Below are positions 50,893-62,700 of a stretch of 64,000 nucleotides of DNA, one piece after another. Below the pieces are notes generated by a model, which saw only the letters and a program-made list of their open reading frames with translations, made no database searches and was not told the origin of the DNA. Location of the stretch: NCBI RefSeq assembly GCF_051014445.1, contig NW_027488366.1:22276001-22340000 (forward strand), in the 5' to 3' direction. The DNA is from Colletes latitarsis. Its lineage: Eukaryota; Arthropoda; Insecta; Hymenoptera; Colletidae. The first letter of the stretch is position 1. Each line of letters starts with the position of its first letter. The translations under genes were made by a program, and so were the position numbers.

Positions 50893-53800
50893 CTACGTGA
50901 TCCAATCCAGAAATAGCCCAGGATCTAGCCATGAAGTATGAGAAATATGCGAAAGTATGAGCGTGATGAGGGCAAATCCTAGACCTAACCCAGACCTAAC
51001 ATGCGTTATCCTCAAAAATATTTATCAAGACCAGGTTTAACTGAATGTTTCAGTATGGTACCACATTACTACGTGATCCATACCAGAAAAATCCCAGGAT
51101 CTGTTCAACAAGTATCTGAAGAAAGCGAAAGTATGAGTCTGATGAGTGAAAATCTCAGGGCTAACCTAGACCTAACATGCATTATCCTCTAAAATATAGA
51201 TCCAAACCAGGTTTAGTGGACTGTTCCAGTGTGGTACCACTTTACTACGTGATCCAAAGCAGAAAAAACCCTCGATCAGGTCAATATGTATGTTAGAACT
51301 GCGAAAGTATGACCCTGATGAGGGCAAATCCCACGCCTAACCTAGACCTAACATGAATTATTCTCTAAAATATTTATCGAAACCAGGTTTAATTGACTGT
51401 TTCAGTGTTGTACTTCATTACTACGTGATGCAATCCAGAAAAAGCCCAGGAAGTATGAGAAATATGCGAAAGTATGAGCCTGATGTGGGCAAATCCTAGA
51501 CCTAACCCAAACCTAACATGCGTTATCCTCTAAAATATTTATCAAGACCAGGTTTATTTGAATGTTTCAGTGTGGTACCACATTACTGCGCGATCCAAAC
51601 CAGAAAAAACCCAGGATCTGTTCAACAAGTATGTGAAAAATGCGAAAGTATGACCCTGATGTGGGCAAATCCCAGACCTATCCCAGACCTAACTTGCATT
51701 GTCCTCTAAAATATTGTTCGAAACCAGGTTTAATTGACCGTTTCAGTGTGGTACCACATTACTACGTGATCCAATCCAGAAATAGCCCAGGATCTAGCCA
51801 TCAAGTTTGAGAAATATGCGAAAGCATGAGCCTGATGAGAACAAATCCCAGACCTACCCCGGGCCTAACATGAATTATTCTCTAAAATATTGATCGAAAC
51901 CAGGTTTAATTGACTGTTTCAGTGTGGTACCACATTACTACGTGATCCAAACCAGTAACAGCCCAGGATCCAGCAATGAAGTATGAGAAATATGCGAAAG
52001 TATGAGCCTGATGAGGGCAAATCCTAGACCTAACCCAGACCTAACATGCGTTATCCTCAAAAATATTTATCAAGACCAGGTTTAACTGAATGATTCAGTA
52101 TGGTACCACATTACTACGTGATCCATACCAGAAAAATCCCAGGATCTGTTCAACAAGTGTGTGAAAAATGCGAAAGCATGAGTCTGATGAGGGCAAATCC
52201 CAGGCCTAACCTAGACATAACTTTCGTTATCCTCTAAAATATTGATCGAAACCAGGTTTAGTGGGCTGTTTCAGTGTGGTACCACATTACTGCGCGATCC
52301 AAACCAGAAAAAGCCAGGATCTGTTCAAGAAGTATGTGAAAAATGCGAAAGTATGAGCCTGATGTGGGCAAATCCTAGACCTAACCCAAACCTAACATGC
52401 GTTATCCTCTAAAATATTGATCAAGACCAGGTTTAATTGAATGTTTCAGTGTGGTACCGCATTACTACGTGAACCAAACCAGAAAAAACCCAGGATCTGT
52501 TAAACGAGTCTGTGAAGTGTGCGAAAGTATGAGCCTGATGAGGGCGAATCCCAGACCTATCCCAGACCTAACTTGCGTTATCCTCTAAAATATTGATCGA
52601 AACAAGGTTTAATTGACTGTTTCAGCGTGGTACCACATTACTACGTGATCCAATCCAGAAATAGCCCAGGATCTAGCCATGAAGTATGAGAAATATGCGA
52701 AAGTATGAGCCTGATGAGGGCAAATCCTAGACCTAACCCAGACCTAACATGTGTTATCATCTAAAATATTTATCAAGACCTGGTTTATTTGAATGTTTCA
52801 GTGTGGTACCACATTAGTACGTGATCCAAACCAGAAAAATCCCAGGATCCGTTCAACAAGTATGTGAAAAACGCGAACGTATGAGTCATATGAGAGCAAA
52901 TCCCAGACCTATCGCAGACCTTACTTGCGTTGTCCTCTAAGATATTGATGGAAACCAGGTTTAATTGATTGTTTCAGTGTTGTACTTCATTACTACGTGA
53001 TGCAATCCAGAAAAAGCCCAGGATCTAGCCATCAAGTATGAGAAATATGCGAAAGTATGAGCCTGACGAGAGCAAATCCTAGACCTAACCCAGACCTAAC
53101 ATGCGTTATCCTCTAAAATATTTATCAAGACCAGGTTTAATTGATTGCTTCAGTGTGGTCCCACATTACTACGTGATCCAAACCAGAAAAAAACCCAGGA
53201 TCCGTTCAACAGGTATGTGAAGAATGCGAAAGAATGAGTCTGATGAGTGAAAATCCCAGGCCTTACCTAGACCTAACATGCGTTATCCTCGTGAATATTG
53301 ATCAAAACCTGTTTTAATCGACTGTTTCAGTGTGGTACCACATTACTATGTGATCCAAACCAGAAAATAGCCCAGGATCTATCCATGAAGTATAAGAAAT
53401 ATGCGAAAGTATGATCCTGATGAGGGCAAATCCTAGACCTAACTCAGACCTAACATGCGTTATCCTCAAAAATATTTATCAAGACCAGGTTTAACTGAAT
53501 GTTTCAGTGTGGTACCACATTACTACGTGATCCATACCAGAAAAAACCCAGGATTTGTTCCACAAGTATGTGAAAAATGCGAAAGCATGTGTCTGATGAG
53601 AGCAAATCCCAGGCCTAACCTAGACATAACATGCATTATCCTCTAAAATATTGATCCAAACCAGGTTTAGTGGACTGTTTCAGTGTGGTACCACTTTACT
53701 ACGTGATCCAAAGCAGAAAAAACACTCGATCAGGTCAATATGTATGTTAGAACTGCGAAAGTATGACCCTGATGAGGGCAAATCCCACGCCTAACCTAGA

Positions 53801-56800
53801 CCTAACATGAATTATTCTCTAAAATATTTATCGAAACCAGGTTTAATTGACTGTTTCAGTGTTGTACTTCATTACTACGTGATCCAAACCAGAGAAAACC
53901 CAGGATCTGTCCAACAAGTATGCGAAAAACGCGAAACTGTGAGCCTGAGGAGGGCAAATCTTAGACCTAACACAGACCTAAGATGCGTTATCCTCTAAAA
54001 TATTTATCCAGACCAGGTTTCATTGAATGTTTCAGTGTGGTGCCACATTACTACGTGATCCAATCCAGAAATAGCCCAGGATCTAGCCATGAAGTATGAG
54101 AAATATGCGAAAGTATGAGCCTGATGAGGGCAAATCCTAGACCTAACCCAGACCTAACATGCGTTATCCTCAAAAATATTTATCAAGACCAGGTTTAACT
54201 GAATGTTTCAGTGTGGTACCGCATTACTACGTGAACCAAACCAGAAAAAACCCAGGATCTGTTCAACAAGTATGTGAAGAATGCGAAAGTATGAGTCTGA
54301 TGAGTGAAAATCCCAGGCCTAACCTAGACCTAACATGCGTTATCCTCAAAAATATTGATCGAAACCTGGTTTAATCGACTGTTTCAGTGTGGTACCACAA
54401 TACTACGTGATGCAATCCAGAAAATGCCCAGGATCTATCCATCAAGTATGAGAAATATGCGAAAGAATGAGCCTGATGAGGGCAAATCCTAGACCTATCC
54501 CAGGCCTAACTTACGTTATCCTCTAAAATATTGATCGAAACCAGGTTTAATTGACTGTTTTAGTGTGGTACCACTTTACTACGTGATCCAAAGCAGAAAA
54601 AACCCTTGATCAGGTCAACATGCATGTTAAAACTGCGAAAGTATGACCCTGATGAGGGCAAATCCCAGGCCTAACCTAGACCTAACATGCGTTATCTTCT
54701 AAGATATTGAGCGAAACCAGGTTTAATGGACTGTTTCAGTGTGGTACCTCACTACTTCGTGATCCAAACCAGAGAAAACCCAGGATCTGTTCAACAAGTA
54801 TGCGAAAAACGCGAAACTGTGAGCCTGAGGAGGGCAAATCTTAGACCTAACACAGACCTAAGATGCGTTATCCTCTAAAATATTTATCCAGACCAGGTTT
54901 CATTGAATGTTTCAGTGTGTTACCACATTACTACGTGATCCAATCCAGAAATAGCCCAGGATCTAGCCATGAAGTATGAGAAATATGCGAAAGTATGAGC
55001 CTGATGAGTGAAAATCCCAGGCCTTACCTAGACCTAACATGCGTTATCCTCAAGAATATTGATCGAAACCTGGTTTAATCGAATGTTTCAGTGTGGTACC
55101 ACATTACTATGTGATCCAAACCAGAAAATAGCCCAGGATCTATCCATGAAGTATAATAAATATGCGAAAGTATGAGCCTGATGAGGGCAAATCCTAGACC
55201 TCACCCAGACCTAACATGCGTTATCCTCAAAAATATTTATCAAGACCAGGTTTAACTGAATGTTTCAGTGTGGTACCACATTACTACGTGAACCAAACCA
55301 GAAAAAACCCAGGATCTGCTAAGCGAGTCTGTGAAGTGTGCGAAAGTATGAGCCTGATGAGGGCGAATCCCAGACCTATCCCAGGCCTAACTTGCGTTGT
55401 CCTCTAAGATATTGATGGAAACCAGGTTTAATTGACTGTTTCAGTGTTGTACTTCATTACTACGTGATGGAATCCAGAAAAAGCCCAGGATCGAGCCATC
55501 AAGTATGAGAAATATGCGAAAGAATGAGCCTGATGAGAGCAAATCCCAGAACTAACCCAGACCTAACATGAATTATTCTCTAAAATATTGATCGAAACCA
55601 GGTTTAATTGACTGTTTCAGTGTGGTACCACATTACTACGTGATCCAAACCAGTAATAGTCCAGGATACGGCCATGAAGTATGAGAAATATGCGAAAGTA
55701 TGAGCCGGATGAGGGCAAATCCTAGACCTAACCCAGACCTAACATGCGTTATCCTCTAAAATATTTATCAAGGCCAGGTTTAATTGATTGTATCAGTGTG
55801 GTGCCACATTACTACGTGATCCACACCAGAAAAACCCAAGATCCGTTCAACAAGTATGTGAAGAATGCGAAAGTATGAGTCTGATGAGTGAAAATCCCAG
55901 GCCTAACCTAGACCTAACATGCGCTATACTCAAAAATATTGATCGAAACCTGGTTTAATCGACTGTTTCAGTGTGGTACCACAATACTACGTGATGCCAT
56001 CCAGAAAAAGCCCAGGATCTGTTCAACAAGTATGCGAAAAACGCGAAACTGTGAGCCTGAGGAGGGCAAATCTTAGACCTAACACAGACCTAAGATGCGT
56101 TATGCTCTAAAATATTTATCCACACCAGGTTTAATTGACTGTTTCAGCGTGGTACCACATTACTACGTGATAAAATCCAGAAACAGCCCAGGATCTAGCC
56201 ATGAAGTATAAGAAATATGCGAAAGTATGAGCCTGATGAGAGCAAATCCTAGACCTAACCCAGACCTAACATGAATTATTCTCTAAAATATTGATCGAAA
56301 CCAGGTTTAATTGACTGTTTCAGTGTGGTACCACATTACTACCTGATCCAAACCAGGAAAAACCCAGGATCCGTTCAACAAGTATGAGAAATATGCGAAA
56401 GTATGAGCCTGACGAGAGCAAATCCTAGACCTAACCCAGACCTAACATGCGTTATCTTCTAAGATATTGAGCGAAACCAGGTTTAATGGACTGTTTCAGT
56501 GTGGTACCTCACTACTTCGTGATCCAAACCAGAGAAAACCCAGGATCCGTTCAACAGGTATGTGAAGAATGCGAAAGAATGTGTCTGATGAGTGAAAATC
56601 TCAGGGCTAACCTAGACCTAACATGCGTTATCCTCAAGAATATTGATCGAAACCTGGTTTAATCAACTGTTTCAGTGTGGTACCACATTACTATGTGATC
56701 CAAACCAGAAAATAGCCCAGGATCTAGCCATGAAGTATGAGAAATATGCGAAAGCATGAGCCTGATGTGGGCAAATCCTAGACCTATTCCAGGCCTAACT

Positions 56801-59738
56801 TGCGTTATCCTCTAAAATATTGATCGAAACCAGGTTTAATTGACTGCTTTAGTGTGGTACCACTTTACTACGTGATCCAAAGCAGAAAAAACCCAGGATC
56901 TGTTCAACAAGTATGAGAAATATGCGAAAGTATGAGCCTGACGAGAGCAAATCCTAGACCTATCCCAGACCTAACTTGCATTGTCCTCTAAAATATTGAT
57001 GGAAACCAGGTTTAATTGACAGTTTCAGTGTGGTACCACATTACTACGTGATCCAATCCAGAAAAAACCCAGGATCTGTTCAACAAGTATGAGAAATATG
57101 CGAAAGTATGAGCCTGACGAGAGCAAATCCTAGACCTAACCCAGACCTAACATGCGTTATCTTCTAAGATATTGAGCGAAACCAGGTTTAATGGACTGTT
57201 TCAGTGTGGTACCTCACTACTTCGTGATCCAAACCAGAGAAAACCCAGGATCCGTTCAACAGGTATGTGAAGAATGCGAAAGAATGTGTCTGATGAGTGA
57301 AAATCTCAGGGCTAACCTAGACCTAACATGCGTTATCCTCAAGAATATTGATCGAAACCTGGTTTAATCAACTGTTTCAGTGTGGTACCACATTACTATG
57401 TGATCCAAACCAGAAAATAGCCCAGGATCTATCCATGAAGTATAAGAAATATGCGAAAGTATGAGCCTGATGAGAGCAAATCCTAGACCTAACCCAGACC
57501 TAACATGAATTATTCTCTAAAATATTGATCGAAACCAGGTTTAATTGACTGTTTCAGTGTGGTACCACATTACTACGTGATCCAAACCAGTAATAGTCCA
57601 GGATCTAGCCATGAAGTATGAGAAATATGCGAAAGTATGAGCCTGATGAGGGCAAATCCTAGACCTATCCCAGGCCTAACTTGCGTTATCCTCTAAAATA
57701 TTGATCGAAACCAGGTTTAATTGACTGTTTTAGTGTGGTACCACTTTACTACGTGATCCATAGCAGAAAAAACCCTCGATCAGGTCAACATGCATGTTAA
57801 AACTGCGAAAGTATGACCCTGATGAGGGCAAATCCCAGGCCTAACCTAGACCTAACATGCGTTATCTTCTAAGATATTGAGCGAAACCAGGTTTAATGGA
57901 CTGTTTCAGTGTGGTACCTCACTACTTCGTGATCCAAACCAGAGAAAACCGAGGATCTGTTGAACAAGTATGCGAAAAACGCGAAACTGTGAGCCTGAGG
58001 AGGGCAAATCTTAGACCTAACACAGACCTAAGATGCGTTATCCTCTAAAATATTTATCCAGACCAGGTTTAATTGACTGTTTCAGCGTGGTACTTCATTA
58101 CTACGTGATGCAATCCAGAAAAAGCCCAGGATCCGTTCAACAAGTATGTGAAGAATGCGAAAGTATGTGTCTGATGAGTGAAAATCCCAGGCCTAACCTG
58201 GACCTAACATGCGTTATCCTCAAAAATATTGATCGAAACCTGGTTTAATCGACTGTTTCAGTGTGGTACCACATTACTACGTGATACAATCCAGAAACAG
58301 CCCAGGATCTAGCCATGAAGTATGAGAAATATGCGAAAGTATGAGCCTGATGAGGGCAAATCCTAGACCTAACCTAGCCACAACATGAATTATTCTCTAA
58401 AATATTGATCATGACCAGGTTTAATTGATTGTTTCAGTGTGGTCCCACATTATTACGTGATCCACACCAGAAAAAACCCAGGATCCGTTCAACAAGTATG
58501 TGAAGAATGCGAAAATATGTGTGTGATGAGTGAAAATCCCAGGCCCATCCTAGACCTAACATGCGTTATCCTCTAAAATATTGATCCAAACCAGGTTTAA
58601 TGGTCTGCTTCAGTGCGGTACCACTTCACTACGTGATCCAAAGCAGAAAAAACACTCGATCAGGCCAACATGTATGTTAAAACTGCGAAAGTATGACCCT
58701 GATGAGGGCAAATCCCAGGCCTAACCTAGACCTAACATGCGTTTTCCTCTAAAATATTGCGGAAACCAGGTTTAATTGACTGTTTCAGTGTGGTACCACA
58801 TTACTACCTGATCCAAACCAGGAAAAACCCAGGATCCGTTCAACAAGTATGAGAAATATGCGAAAGTATGAGCCTGACGAGAGCAAATCCTAGACCTAAC
58901 CCAGACCTAACATGCGTTATCTTCTAAGATATTGAGCGAAACCAGGTTTAATGGACTGTTTCAGTGTGGTACCTCACTACTTCGTGATCCAAACCAGAGA
59001 AAACCGAGGATCTGTTGAACAAGTATGCGAAAAACGCGAAACTGTGAGCCTGAGGAGGGCAAATCTTAGACCTAACACAGACCTAAGATGCGTTATCCTC
59101 TAAAATATTTATCCAGACCAGGTTTAATTGACTGCTCCAGTGTGGTCCCACATTACTACCTGATCCAAACCAGGAAAAACCCAGGATCCGTTCAACAAGT
59201 ATGTGAAGAATGCGAAAATATGTGTGTGATGAGTGAAAATCCCAGGCCCAACCTAGACCTAACATGCGTTATCCTCTAAAATATTGATCCAAACCAGGTT
59301 TAATGGTCTGCTTCAGTGCGGTACCACTTCACTACGTGATCCAAAGCAGAAAAAACCCTCGATCAGGCCAACATGTATGTTAAAACTGCGAAAGTATGAC
59401 CCTGATGAGGGCAAATCCCAGGCCTAACCTAGGCCTAACATGCGTTATCCTCAAAAATATTCATAGAAACCTGGTTTAATCGACTGTTTCAGTGTGGTAC
59501 CACATTACTACGTGATCCAATCCAGAAATAGCCCAGGATCTGGCCATGAAGTATGAGAAATATGCGAAAGTATGACCCTGATGAGGGCAAATCCCAGGCC
59601 TAACCTAGGCCTAACATGCGTTGTCCTCAAAAATATTCATAGAAACCTGGTTTAATTGACTGTTTCAGTGTGGTACCACACTACTACGTGACCCAAACAG
59701 GAAAAAACCCAGTATCTGTTCAACAAGTATGTGAAAAA
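50893..59738 (+). repeat. Mixed satellite monomers up to the inversion
   Basis: The same 176-bp family without a single dominant higher-order period. It contains fragments of the preceding higher-order unit, including the 11-bp deletion variant at 51450 and the monomer at 53455. From about 55500 it contains variants typical of the first 17 kb of the window, for example TCAGTGTGGTGCCACATTAC near 55793 and AAACTGTGAGCCTGAGGAGG near 56046. The final monomers before the flip carry the CCTCAAAAATATTCATAGAAACC variant (59450 and 59626). Confidence 0.85.
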
Positions 59739-59763
59739 CGCGAAAGTATGAGCCTGATGAGGG
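59739..59763. other. Inversion junction of the satellite array
   Basis: The forward array ends at 59738 (AAGTATGTGAAAAA) and the reverse-complement array begins at 59764 (TTTTTCACATACTTG). Between them are 25 bases (CGCGAAAGTATGAGCC through GATGAGGG) that continue the forward monomer. Around it, 59668-59738 is an imperfect inverted repeat of the right-hand sequence. Beyond the first partial monomer the two sides carry different subtypes, so this is a join of two array segments and not a simple copied palindrome. Confidence 0.9.
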
Positions 59764-62700
59764 TTTTTCACATACTTGTTGAACAGATCCTGGGTTTTTT
59801 CTGGTTTGGATCACGTAGTAGTGTGGTACCACACTGAAACAGTCCATTAAACCTGGTTTGGATCAATATTTTGGAGGATAACGCAAGTTAGGTCTGGGAT
59901 AGGTCTAGGATTTGCCCTCATCAGGCTCTTACTTTCGCATATTTCTCATACTTCATGGCTAGATCCTGGGCTATTTCTGGATTGGATCACGTAGTAATGT
60001 GGTTCCACACTGAAACAGTCAATTAAACCTGGTTTCGACCAATATTTTAGAGGATAACGCAAGTTAGGTCTGGGATAGGTCTGGGATTTGCCATCATCAG
60101 GCTCATACTTTCGCGTTTTTCACATACTTGTTGAACAGATCCTGGGTTTTTTCTGGTTTGGGTCACGTAGTAATGTGGTACCACGCTGAAAAAGTCAACT
60201 AAACCTGGTTTCGATCAATATTTTGGAGGATAACGCAAGTTAGGCCTGGGATAGGTCTAGGATTTGCCCTCATCAGGCTCTTACTTTCGCATATTTCTCA
60301 TACTTCATGGCTAGATCCTGGGCTATTTCTGGATTGGATCTCGTAGTAAAGTGGTACCACACTGAAACATTCAATGAAACCTGGTCTGGATAAATATTTT
60401 AGAGGATAACGCATGTTAGGTCTGGGTTAGGTCTAGGAATTGCCCTCATCAGGCTTATTCTTTCGCATATGTCTCATACATGATGGCTAGATCCTGGGCT
60501 TTTTCTTGATCGCATCACGTAGTAATGAAGTACAACACTGAAACAGTCACATAAACCTGGTTCCCATCAATATCTTAGAGGACAACGCAAGTTAGGTCTG
60601 GGATAGGTCTGAAATTTGCCCTCATCAGGCTCACAGTTTCGCGTTTTTCACATACTTGTTGAACAGATCCTGCGTTTTTTCTGGTTTGGATCACGAATTA
60701 GTGTGGTACCACACTGAAGCAGTCAATTAAATCTGGTTTCGATCAATATTTTAGAGAATAATTCATGTTAGGTCTAGGTTAGGCCTGGGATTATCACTCA
60801 TCAGACTCATACTTTCGCATTCTTCATATACTTGTTGAACGGATCCTGGGTTTTTTCTGGTTTGGATCACTTAGTAATGTGGGACCACACTGAAACAATC
60901 AATTAAACCTGGTCTTGATAAATATTTTGGAGGATAACGCATGTTAGGTCTAGGTTAGGTCTAGGATTTCCCCTCATCAGGCTCATACTTTCGCATATTT
61001 CTCATACTTCATGGCTAGATCCTGGGCTGTTTCTGGATTGTATCACGTAGTAATGTGGTACCACGCTGAAACAGTCAATTAAACCTGGTTTCGATCAATA
61101 TTTTGGAGGATAACGCAAGTTAGGTCTGGGATAGGTCTAGGATTTGCCCTCATCAGGCTCTTACTTTCGCATATTTCTCATACTTCATGGCTAGATCCTG
61201 GGCTATTTCTGGATTGGATCACGTAGTAAAGTGGTACCACACTGAAACATTCAATGAAACCTGGTCTGGATAAATATTTTAGAGGATAATGCATCTTAGG
61301 TCTAGGTTAGGTCTGGGATTTTCAGTCATCAGACTCATACTTTCGCATTCTTCACATACTTGTTGAACGGATCCTGGGTTTTTTCTGGTTTGGATCACGT
61401 AGTAACGTGGTACCACACTGAAACATTCAATTAAACCTGGTTTCGACCAATATTTTGGAGGATAACGCAAGTTAGGTCTGGGATAGGTCTAGGATTTGCC
61501 CTCATCAGGCTCTTACTTTCGCATATTTCTAATACTTCATGGCTAGATCCTGGGCTGTTTCTGGATTGTATCACGTAGTAATGTGGTACCACGCTGAAAC
61601 AGTCAATTAAACCTGGTTTCGATCAATATTTTGGAGGATAACGCAAGTTAGGTCTGGGATAGGTCTAGGATTTGCCCTCATCAGGCTCTTACTTTCAAAT
61701 ATTTCTCATACTTCATGGCTAGATCCTGGGCTATTTCTGGACTGGATCACGTAGTAATGTGGTACCACACTGAAACAGTCAATTAAACCTGGTTTCGACC
61801 AATATTTTAGAGGATAACGCAAGTTAGGTCTGGGATAGGTCTGGGATTTGCCCTCATCAGGCTCATACTTTCGCGTTTTTCACATACTTGTTGAACAGAT
61901 CCTGGGTTTTTTCTGGTTTGGGTCACGTAGTAATGTGGTACCACACTGAAACATTCAATTAAACCTGGCCTTGATAAATATTTTAGAGGATAACGCATGT
62001 TAGGTCTGGGTTAGGTCTAGGATTTGCCCTCATCAAGCTCATACTTTCGCATATTTCTCATACTTCATGGCTAGATCCTGGGCTTTTTCTGGATTGCATC
62101 ACGTAGTAATGAAGTACAACACTGAAACAGTCAATTAAACCTGGTTTCGATCAATATTTTAGAGAATAATTCATGTTAGGTCTAGGTTAGGTCTGGGATT
62201 TGCTCTCATCAGGCTCATTCTTTCGCATATTTCTCATACTTGATGGCTAGATCCTGGGCTTTTTCTGGATCGCATCACGTAGTAATGAAGTACAACACTG
62301 AAACAGTCAATTAAACCTGGTTGCGATCAATATTTTAGAGAATAATTCATGTTAGGTCTAGGTTAGGTCTGGGATTTGCTCTCATCAGGCTCATTCTTTC
62401 GCATATTTCTCATACTTGATGGCTAGATCCTGGGCTTTTTCTGGATCGCATCACGTAGTAATGAAGTACAACACTGAAACAGTCAATTAAACCTGGTTTC
62501 CATCAATATCTTAAAGGACAACGCAAGTTAGGTCTGGGATAGGTCTGGGATTTGCCCTCATCAGAGTCATACTTTCGCGTTCTTCACATACTTGTTGGAC
62601 AGATCCTGGGTTTTTTCTGGTTTGGATCACGTAGTAGTGTGGTGCCACACTGAAACAGTCCATTAAACCTGGTTTGGATCAATATTTTAGAGGATAACGC

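Larger units (their letters stand above)
26496..59738 (+). repeat. 176-bp satellite array, forward orientation (central part)
   Basis: About 189 head-to-tail monomers of the same family and orientation as the left arm, continuing in phase from the retrotransposon insertion site. Different higher-order zones replace each other along it and are listed separately. Outside those zones (about 26496-30825, 34361-36279, 39784-42487 and 50893-59738) the monomers are mixed subtypes with local repeats of two to three monomers, such as the 528-bp copy pair at 41876 and 42404. No gene, tRNA or other mobile element was recognised. Confidence 0.96.
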
